From Verrucomicrobiota bacterium (GTDB lineage: Bacteria > Verrucomicrobiota > Verrucomicrobiia > Limisphaerales > JAEYXS01), in assembly GCA_023431185.1 (NCBI GenBank), contig JAEYXS010000037.1, positions 1 to 64,000 of the forward strand: DNA of 64,000 bases. Direction: 5' to 3'. A model generated the notes under the pieces. That model was not told the DNA's origin, ran no database searches, and saw only the letters and a program-made list of their open reading frames with translations. Shown in pieces: positions 35,642 to 41,447 of the stretch. The stretch's first letter is position 1, and each line of letters starts with the position of its first letter. The position numbers were made by a program, and so were the translations under genes.

Positions 35642-37033
35642 ATGATGAAACGATTTACACTTCTCTGCTTTGCGCTGGTCTTGCTGGCGACGAATTTACC
35701 AGCCGCCGAGCGCCCAAACATCGTGTTCTTCCTGGCGGATGACTTGGGTTACATGGATTGCGGCTTCAGCGGCGGCAAGGACATCAAGACGCCGCACCTC
35801 GACAAGCTGGCGCATGCCGGGGCGGTGCTGGAGTCGTTCTATGTGCAGCCCGTCTGTTCGCCAACGCGGGCGGCCTTGATGACCGGGCGTTATCCCATCC
35901 GCACGGGTTTGCAGGTGGGCGTGATCCGGCCTTGGGCGAAGTATGGCTTGCCGCTGGAGGAACGCACCTTGGCGCAGGCCTTGAAGGAAGCGGGCTATCG
36001 CACGGCGATCACGGGCAAGTGGCACCTGGGCAGTTTTGACAAGGCGTATCAGCCGAATGCGCGCGGCTTCGATCACGCGTATGGACACCTCTATGGGGCC
36101 ATCGATTACAATACGCACATTCGCGATGGCGAACTGGACTGGTATCGCAACGGCGAGAAATTGAAGGAGGAGGGCTACTCCACGCATCTGTTGGCGAAGG
36201 AGGCGGTGAAGTTTGTGAATGAGCAAAGCAAAGAGAAACCGTTCTTTCTCTACGTTCCCTTCAATGCCGTGCATACGCCGTTGCAAGTGCCGGATAGTTA
36301 TCTGGCCTCATTGTCACACCTGACCGGTCAGCGGCGCACCATGGCGGGTATGCTCATGGCACTCGATGAAGCCGTGGGCCAAGTGGTCGCGGCGGTGGAA
36401 GCAAAGGGGCTCCGCAAGGAGACGCTGTTCATCTTCTCCAGCGATAACGGTGGTTACTCGCCGGGCAAGGTAGCGGACAATGGTCCCTTGCGGGCGGGCA
36501 AGGGTACGCTCTATGAAGGCGGGGTTCGCGCTGCCGCGTTCGCCACATGGGATGGCCAGATCAAGCCGGGCACGCGTCTGAACACCGCGTTGCATATGGT
36601 GGACTGGTATCCGACCTTGCTGAAGCTGGGTGGTGCCTCGCTCGCCAAGGACAAGCAGAAGCTGCCGCTGGATGGCCTGGACATCTGGCCGGCCCTCACC
36701 AAAGGCAAACCTTCGCCGCATGAGGAGATCCTTTTCAATTCCGAGCCACGTCGCGGGGCGATCCGCGTGGGTGATTGGAAGCTGGTGATGAATGGCAGCG
36801 CGACCAGCGAGCCGGAAGAAGGCGAAGCACCCAAGACGAACAAGAAAAAGAAAGCCGCCCAGCCGGAGAAACCAGCGGTGGAGCTGTTCAATCTCGCGAA
36901 GGACTTGGGGGAAAAAAACAATCTGGCTGAACAGAATCCTGACAAAGTGAAGGAATTGCAGGCACGGTTGGAGAAGTATGCGAAGGAGGCGCGGCCACCG
37001 CAGAATCTGGGGGATGAGGGGAAGAAGAAATGA
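35642..37033 (+). CDS. Secreted S1-family sulfatase (island member 10)
   Basis: Sulfatase of 463 residues from the ATG at 35642, directly after the preceding stop. A signal peptide covers residues 1-22. The core has PNIVFFLADDLGYMDCGFSG (Asp33/Asp34), the formylglycine site CSPTR (Cys72), AALMTGRYPIRTGLQ, then KWHLG, and the metal segment IFSSDNGGYSPGKVADNG, the arylsulfatase B / N-acetylgalactosamine-sulfatase type. Near the C-terminus, a lysine run (KTNKKKKAAQ) interrupts the usual region and the protein ends in GKKK. Cotranscription with member 9 is very likely. Confidence 0.93.
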   Translation: MMKRFTLLCFALVLLATNLPAAERPNIVFFLADDLGYMDCGFSGGKDIKTPHLDKLAHAGAVLESFYVQPVCSPTRAALMTGRYPIRTGLQVGVIRPWAKYGLPLEERTLAQALKEAGYRTAITGKWHLGSFDKAYQPNARGFDHAYGHLYGAIDYNTHIRDGELDWYRNGEKLKEEGYSTHLLAKEAVKFVNEQSKEKPFFLYVPFNAVHTPLQVPDSYLASLSHLTGQRRTMAGMLMALDEAVGQVVAAVEAKGLRKETLFIFSSDNGGYSPGKVADNGPLRAGKGTLYEGGVRAAAFATWDGQIKPGTRLNTALHMVDWYPTLLKLGGASLAKDKQKLPLDGLDIWPALTKGKPSPHEEILFNSEPRRGAIRVGDWKLVMNGSATSEPEEGEAPKTNKKKKAAQPEKPAVELFNLAKDLGEKNNLAEQNPDKVKELQARLEKYAKEARPPQNLGDEGKKK

Positions 37034-37070
37034 CGAATGACGAAAACCGAGTGACCAAGGAATGAGCAAG
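37030..37070 (+). repeat. AATGACGAA-type dispersed repeat, copy 1
   Basis: ATGACGAATGACGAAAACC followed by a GAGTGACCAAGGAATGAGCAA block. A second, better copy is at 43288-43332. It covers the start region of sulfatase 11, whose first codons may therefore be repeat-derived. Confidence 0.55.
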
Positions 37071-38516
37071 TCCCAATGCCTTATGAAAAGACTGAAATCG
37101 TTCATGGCGGGTTTGCTTCTTCTGGTTGTTTCGTTAGAGGTTTTTGCAGCCACTCCGGCGAAGCTCCCGAATATCATAGTTATTCTCACCGATGATCAGG
37201 GGTATGCGGACATCAGTTTTAATCCTGATCACCCCAAGGAAGTCAGCACGTCGCACATGGATGCGTTGGCGAAAGAGGGCGTGTTCTTTAAGCAGGCTTA
37301 CACCAGTGGTCCGGTGTGTTCACCAACCCGCACGGGGTTGATGCTCGGTCGTTATCAACAGCGTGTGGGCGTCTATACCGGCGGTGAAGGAGGACGCGGG
37401 ATCGATCCGAAGATCCCGATTTTTCCGGCGCTCTTGCCCAAGGAATACAACAGCATGGCCATCGGCAAGTGGCATCTTGGGCTGGATGAAGATGCGCCGG
37501 AGTTGAAATGGCATCCGATCAATCGGGGGTTCAAGGAAACATATAACTTCATGGGCCGGGGTGGACACGATTACTTCGAGATGAAAGGGGTGAAAGGCGG
37601 GGAGACATCACCGATGTATCGCGGAAAAGAGAAGGTCGTCGATGAAGGTTACCTGACCACTCGCCTGAGCGAGGAAGCGGTGTCGTTCATCGGGCGCAAC
37701 AAGGAGCAGCCGTTCTTTCTCTATCTGGCCTACAACGCGGTGCATGCGCCCGCGCAGGCGCCGAAGGCGGACATCGAGCGCATCAAGAAGCAGTTCCCGG
37801 ACATCACGGAGGCGCGGGCCATTTTGATGGCGATGCTGTATCATCTGGACCTGGGCGTGGGGTCGGTGGTCAAGAAGCTCAAGGACGAAAAGCTGTGGGA
37901 TAACACGCTGCTGGTGTTCCTCACGGACAATGGCGGATCCAAGGCGATGTCGGCGAATAACGGAAGTTTGAAGGGGTTCAAGAGCAGTTACTACGAGGGC
38001 GGCATCCGCACGCCGTTCATCGTGAGTTGGCCCGCGAAGTTCAGGGGCGGGCGCACCATCGATACGCCGGTCATTTCGTTGGACATTCTACCGACGGCGC
38101 TGGAGGCGGCGGGTGTCTCAACCGAGGGGAAGAATTTTGACGGGAAGAGTCTGCTGCCATTGCTCACGGGCAAGACGAAGGAGCATCACCAGACGCTTTA
38201 TTGGAGCAGTGCGCACGAGGGGGATTGGGCGATCCGGCAGGGTGATTGGAAGCTGCACGGCATCAAAGCCGCGCGGGAGCTCGTGAACCTAGCCGCCGAT
38301 CCGGGCGAGAAAATCAACCTGGCAACCCAACATCCGGTGAAGGTGAAGGAACTGACGGCCTTGCATGATGCCTGGCTGGCGCAGATGGCCGAGCCGAGGA
38401 CGAAAGGGGCGGCCAAACGCTGGGTCGCAGAGCCGGAGAAGAAAGAGCTGACGGAGCGTGAGAAGAAGCGCATGGAAAAGAAGAAGGAGAAACAGAAGGC
38501 CAAGGCCGGGCAGTGA
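37062..38516 (+). CDS. Secreted S1-family sulfatase (island member 11)
   Basis: Sulfatase of 484 residues from the ATG at 37062, or 477 from the ATG at 37083 (MKRLKSFMAGLLLLVVSLEV), which begins the signal peptide more naturally because the earlier codons lie in a dispersed repeat. The core has PNIIVILTDDQGYADISFNP, the formylglycine site CSPTR (Cys86, or Cys79 from the shorter start), TGLMLGRYQQRVGVYTG, KWHLG, and the metal segment VFLTDNGGSKAMS. The type is arylsulfatase A/B-like. The C-terminus is a 30-residue Lys/Glu-rich helix (TEREKKRMEKKKEKQKAKAG). Confidence 0.92.
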   Translation: MSKSQCLMKRLKSFMAGLLLLVVSLEVFAATPAKLPNIIVILTDDQGYADISFNPDHPKEVSTSHMDALAKEGVFFKQAYTSGPVCSPTRTGLMLGRYQQRVGVYTGGEGGRGIDPKIPIFPALLPKEYNSMAIGKWHLGLDEDAPELKWHPINRGFKETYNFMGRGGHDYFEMKGVKGGETSPMYRGKEKVVDEGYLTTRLSEEAVSFIGRNKEQPFFLYLAYNAVHAPAQAPKADIERIKKQFPDITEARAILMAMLYHLDLGVGSVVKKLKDEKLWDNTLLVFLTDNGGSKAMSANNGSLKGFKSSYYEGGIRTPFIVSWPAKFRGGRTIDTPVISLDILPTALEAAGVSTEGKNFDGKSLLPLLTGKTKEHHQTLYWSSAHEGDWAIRQGDWKLHGIKAARELVNLAADPGEKINLATQHPVKVKELTALHDAWLAQMAEPRTKGAAKRWVAEPEKKELTEREKKRMEKKKEKQKAKAGQ

Positions 38517-38554
38517 GAGATAAACCGCAGAATACGCGGAATACACGGAAAAGG
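38517..38554 (+). repeat. Dispersed repeat (CGCAGAATACGCGGAATACACGG type)
   Basis: Intergenic block with ACCGCAGAATACGCGGAA and ATACACGGAAAAGG between two sulfatase genes. I recognise it as resembling low-complexity repeats seen widely in verrucomicrobial genomes; only one copy is in this window. Confidence 0.4.
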
Positions 38555-38569
38555 TGGTGTTGTGCGGCA

Positions 38570-38597
38570 TCGACAGAGACGAGGATTTGGATAAATT
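38570..38597 (+). promoter_or_regulatory. Promoter-like element, leaderless layout (sulfatase 12)
   Basis: TCGACA, 16 bases, TAAATT, six bases (AAAGCT), ATG at 38604. The spacing is identical to the elements before sulfatases 4, 5 and 13. Confidence 0.45.
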
Positions 38598-38603
38598 AAA
38601 GCT

Positions 38604-40331
38604 ATGCGATTCCCTATTTGGCAACGAGTCAGCTTGGTGGCTTTGCTGGCTGCCCTTTTGTTCACCAATGGTTTAGTCACGGCGACAAGGGCGCAGCAGA
38701 AAACGCCGGACAAAGCGGCGGCAGCGAAGAAGAGTTATCCCGCGCATTGGGGGCAACCGCCACAGATCGGCACGATGGATTATGTGGAGCTGCCCGGTGG
38801 TCATGGGTTTGGCAGCTCGACGTTGAAGAATTGGATCAGAGGAAATATGGAAAAGGATGCAGCAGCCGCTGGTGGTGGCGGTGCTGTTGTGTCCAAGCCG
38901 AACATCCTTTGGTTCGTGGTGGATGATATGTCGGCGAACTTCTCTTGCTATGGCGAAAAGCTGATCCAGACGCCGAACGTGGACCGCTTGGCGCGGGAGG
39001 GGACGAAGTTCACGCGGGCATTCACGACCGCTCCGGTGTGTTCACCGTGCCGTTCTGCTTTTATCACGGGCATGTATCAGACGACGATCGGAGCGCATCA
39101 TCACCGGAGCGGGCGGGGAACGGCGAAGATCGAGCTGCCTGCGGGCGTGGTACCGGTGCCGACGTTGTTGCAGAAGGCGGGTTACTTCACGTGCATCGGC
39201 AGCGGTCTGCCGGATGCGGGGCGCGCGGGGAAGGGCAAGGCGAAGTCGGGTGGCGGTGGCCTGGGCAAAACGGATTACAATTTCGAGTGGGACCCGGCTA
39301 TCTACAACGCGAACGACTGGGCTGGGCGCAAGGCGGGCCAACCTTTCTTCATGCAGGTGCAACTGGCAGGTGGGAAGCTGCGCGGTGGCACGGCGGCCAG
39401 TGCAAAGAAGTTGCTAGAGCGCGCGGCGGCGGAATTGGGCTCAGCCACCGATCCGCAGAAGGTGACGCTACCGCCGTATTATCCGCGTGATCCGGTGTTG
39501 CTGGAAGATTGGGCGGCGTATCTGGACTCGGTACGCTTCACGGACAAGCATGTGGGTGAGGTGCTCGCGCGGTTGGAGAAGGAAGGTACTCTGGAACAGA
39601 CGTTGGTCATCTTCATGACGGATCATGGTATCAGCCACGCGCGCGGGAAGCAGTTCCTGTATGACGAGGGCACGCATATCCCGTTCGTGGTGCGCGGGCC
39701 GGGTATCGCCAAGGGCAAGGTGCGTGAGGATTTGATCGAGCAGATCGACCTGGCGGCCATCTCGCTGGCAGCGGCGGGGATCGAGATCCCGAAGGCGATG
39801 CAGGCGAAGAATGTTTTCGCGAAGGATTATCAGCCGCGCACAGCAGTCTTCGCCGCGCGTGATCGTTGTGATGAGACGGTGGAATACATCCGCTCGGTGC
39901 GGACGGATCAGTGGCTCTACATCAAGAATTACCTGCCGGAACGGCCACATCTGCAGCCGAACGCTTACAAGGATGGGAAGAGTATTGTGGAGAAGCTGCG
40001 CGAACTGCATGCCACCGGGAAACTGGACAAGGTGCAGGAGCAACTGCTGTTCGCACCGAAGCGTCCGGCAGAGGAGTTGTACGAATGGACGAAGGACGGG
40101 TATCAGTTGAAGAATCTCGCGGGCGATCCGAAGCATGCCAAGACGTTGGCGGAACTGCGCGCTCAGCATGAGCGTTGGGTGAAAGAAAGCGGCGACAAGG
40201 GAGCGGAGTCCGCCGCGATGTATGATAGCGACATGGCGGTTTATCTGGCCGAGAAGCGGAATGATGAACAGCGGAAGGAGCTGGAGGGGAATATCGCGCT
40301 GATGAAGAAGTGGGCGAAAGAGGGGAAGTGA
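38604..40331 (+). CDS. Secreted S1-family sulfatase with N-terminal extension and CSPCR motif (island member 12)
   Basis: The second-longest sulfatase of the island (575 residues; member 13 has 587). A signal peptide (to about Ala30) is followed by a 65-residue extension absent from the neighbours, with YPAHWGQPPQIGTMDYVELP and GGHGFGSSTLKNWI. The sulfatase core starts only at residue ~98 (PNILWFVVDDMSANFSCYG, Asp107/Asp108). The formylglycine site is CSPCR (Cys146), where cysteine replaces the usual Ser/Thr/Ala before arginine, so two cysteines flank the proline. It continues SAFITGMYQTTIGAHHHRSG; the metal segment is FMTDHGISHARG. This is the heparan-sulfatase/arylsulfatase type with HHHR. 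The C-terminal helix is charged. Function of the extension unknown. Confidence 0.9.
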   Translation: MRFPIWQRVSLVALLAALLFTNGLVTATRAQQKTPDKAAAAKKSYPAHWGQPPQIGTMDYVELPGGHGFGSSTLKNWIRGNMEKDAAAAGGGGAVVSKPNILWFVVDDMSANFSCYGEKLIQTPNVDRLAREGTKFTRAFTTAPVCSPCRSAFITGMYQTTIGAHHHRSGRGTAKIELPAGVVPVPTLLQKAGYFTCIGSGLPDAGRAGKGKAKSGGGGLGKTDYNFEWDPAIYNANDWAGRKAGQPFFMQVQLAGGKLRGGTAASAKKLLERAAAELGSATDPQKVTLPPYYPRDPVLLEDWAAYLDSVRFTDKHVGEVLARLEKEGTLEQTLVIFMTDHGISHARGKQFLYDEGTHIPFVVRGPGIAKGKVREDLIEQIDLAAISLAAAGIEIPKAMQAKNVFAKDYQPRTAVFAARDRCDETVEYIRSVRTDQWLYIKNYLPERPHLQPNAYKDGKSIVEKLRELHATGKLDKVQEQLLFAPKRPAEELYEWTKDGYQLKNLAGDPKHAKTLAELRAQHERWVKESGDKGAESAAMYDSDMAVYLAEKRNDEQRKELEGNIALMKKWAKEGK

Positions 40332-40342
40332 TAGCCAGGGAA

Positions 40343-40380
40343 ACACCGAACATCCAACGCCCAACATCGAACATCGAGTG
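40343..40380 (+). repeat. AACATC-rich dispersed repeat
   Basis: Degenerate tandem of (G)AACATC/CAAC units in the gap between two convergent genes. It resembles a repeat family I associate with verrucomicrobial intergenic DNA. Non-coding. Confidence 0.45.
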
Positions 40381-40404
40381 AAGGGGGCACCCCTCATCCT
40401 CAAT

Positions 40405-40447
40405 CCTTCTCCCCTGCCGAAGTTCGGCTTCCCACAAGGGGAGAAGG
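40405..40447. repeat. Nested palindrome between convergent genes
   Basis: The outer arms CCTTCTCCCCT (40405-40415) and AGGGGAGAAGG (40437-40447) are perfectly complementary. Inside them GCCGAA (40416-40421) pairs with TTCGGC (40423-40428). It could form a cruciform or an RNA hairpin in either direction and lies between the stops of sulfatase 12 and the gene at 40467, so it may act as a two-way terminator. It is a relative of the repeat at 3661. Confidence 0.6.
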
Positions 40448-40466
40448 AAGATAACCAATGCTGTTA

Positions 40467-41447
40467 CTATCGGTTCTGCTTCGTTTTCTGGTTGCGGATA
40501 ATTTTGAAGGTTTCCCTCATCTCTTCCGGTTGGCCGAGGGTCAGGTAGAGGTCGTATTCGAAGACGGTGCCGGGGGTGATCGCCAGGTCGATGATGGGGG
40601 CGAAGTAGGAGCACGCGCCGTGCTGGGTTTTGCCGCCCGCATTGTAGCGGTAGCAGGTGATCTTGGAGGCGATGGGCACATAGGCGCCGACACCGAAGTT
40701 GTCCTTGTCCACGTAGGCCGCCCAGTTTTCCGTGATGCGGCGATTCTCGTTGGGCCAGCCGGGTTGGGAGATGTGCAGTGCATCGCCAGTCCAAGGTTTT
40801 TCTCCAGTGTATGTGACCAAGGTGGGGAGGTCCGGTTCGATGAAGACAGCGGGGACTTCCTGGTGGACCTTGGGATGCGAGTTCGTGCCGGTGTAGGTCA
40901 TCTTGTAGCGCACGTGGGCGACCTTGCCGGTGAGGGTGATCCATTGCTCGAAGGTCACTTCCGGGAGATCCACGCAGCCGGACCAGTGGCGGCCCAGGGA
41001 TTTCGCATAGAGCGTGGTTTTGTCCGACTTTAGTTCGAGCACCTTCGCTGCGCCGTGTTTGTAATCACCGCCTTGCACGGGGTTCCAGCGCCACGGTTTG
41101 CCAGCCCAGAGGGTGCCGTCTGCCTGGCCGTAGTAGGACTGTTGCACGAGGCGGCCGTGGTCGAAGTGATTGAGGAGATTGCGGTCGGAGCCGCTGAGGG
41201 AAAGATAGGCGATGCCGGCGCCGGAGGATTCTTTGACGCCGAGTTTGAGCTGGCCGTTATCGAGGTAAACCCATTTGGCGGCGTTCATGCCGGGGGCTTC
41301 CGCCGCCGAGCTCAAAGAACAAAGCTCAAAGCTCAAAAGCAGCGCGATAAGCAACTGAGGTAATTTGATGGAAGCAAAGTGAAAAGTCCGCCGGACAAAG
41401 CCGTATTTTGAACTTTGAGCTTTGAGCTTTGAGCTTTGGTAAATCAT
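40467..41447 (-). CDS. Secreted beta-rich protein of unknown function
   Basis: A protein of up to 326 residues, not recognised. The ATG at 41447 directly follows the sulfatase stop, but the first ~30 residues (IYQSSKLKAQSSKYGFVRRT) come from antisense copies of the CTTTGAG repeat and the true start may be further in. The signal peptide LLIALLLSFELCSLSSAAE is also repeat-encoded. The mature part is a series of beta strands with many aromatic residues (DNGQLKLGVKESSGAGIAYL, GRLVQQSYYGQ, WRWNPVQGGDYKHG, FEQWITLTGKVAHVRYKMTY), suggesting a carbohydrate-binding or mutarotase-like sandwich. No catalytic motif is identified. It is cotranscribed with the upstream sulfatase. Confidence 0.6.
   Translation of the reverse strand: MIYQSSKLKAQSSKYGFVRRTFHFASIKLPQLLIALLLSFELCSLSSAAEAPGMNAAKWVYLDNGQLKLGVKESSGAGIAYLSLSGSDRNLLNHFDHGRLVQQSYYGQADGTLWAGKPWRWNPVQGGDYKHGAAKVLELKSDKTTLYAKSLGRHWSGCVDLPEVTFEQWITLTGKVAHVRYKMTYTGTNSHPKVHQEVPAVFIEPDLPTLVTYTGEKPWTGDALHISQPGWPNENRRITENWAAYVDKDNFGVGAYVPIASKITCYRYNAGGKTQHGACSYFAPIIDLAITPGTVFEYDLYLTLGQPEEMRETFKIIRNQKTKQNR
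41309..41338 (-). repeat. CTTTGAG-type heptamer repeat inside signal-peptide codons
   Basis: On the minus strand: TTGAGCT, TTGAGCT, TTGTTC, TTTGAGC, TCGG, encoding LSFELCSLSS of the protein at 40467. The unit order is the same as in sulfatases 6 and 7 although the mature proteins are unrelated. Confidence 0.6.
41413..41439 (+). repeat. Tandem CTTTGAG heptamers
   Basis: Three perfect CTTTGAG units at 41413-41433, then CTTTGG. They lie at the 5' end of the gene read on the minus strand. This is the cleanest array of the heptamer in the window. Confidence 0.7.

Noticed and set aside
41413..41439. CTTTGAG tandem as a possible CRISPR or regulatory operator array
   Set aside because: Seven-base units without spacers are not CRISPR. 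Related units occur inside coding sequence elsewhere, so a dispersed repeat is the better reading.
40467..41447. Assignment of the beta-rich protein to the PmoA/DUF6807 family
   Set aside because: Its expected motifs are not visible. It is left as unknown.
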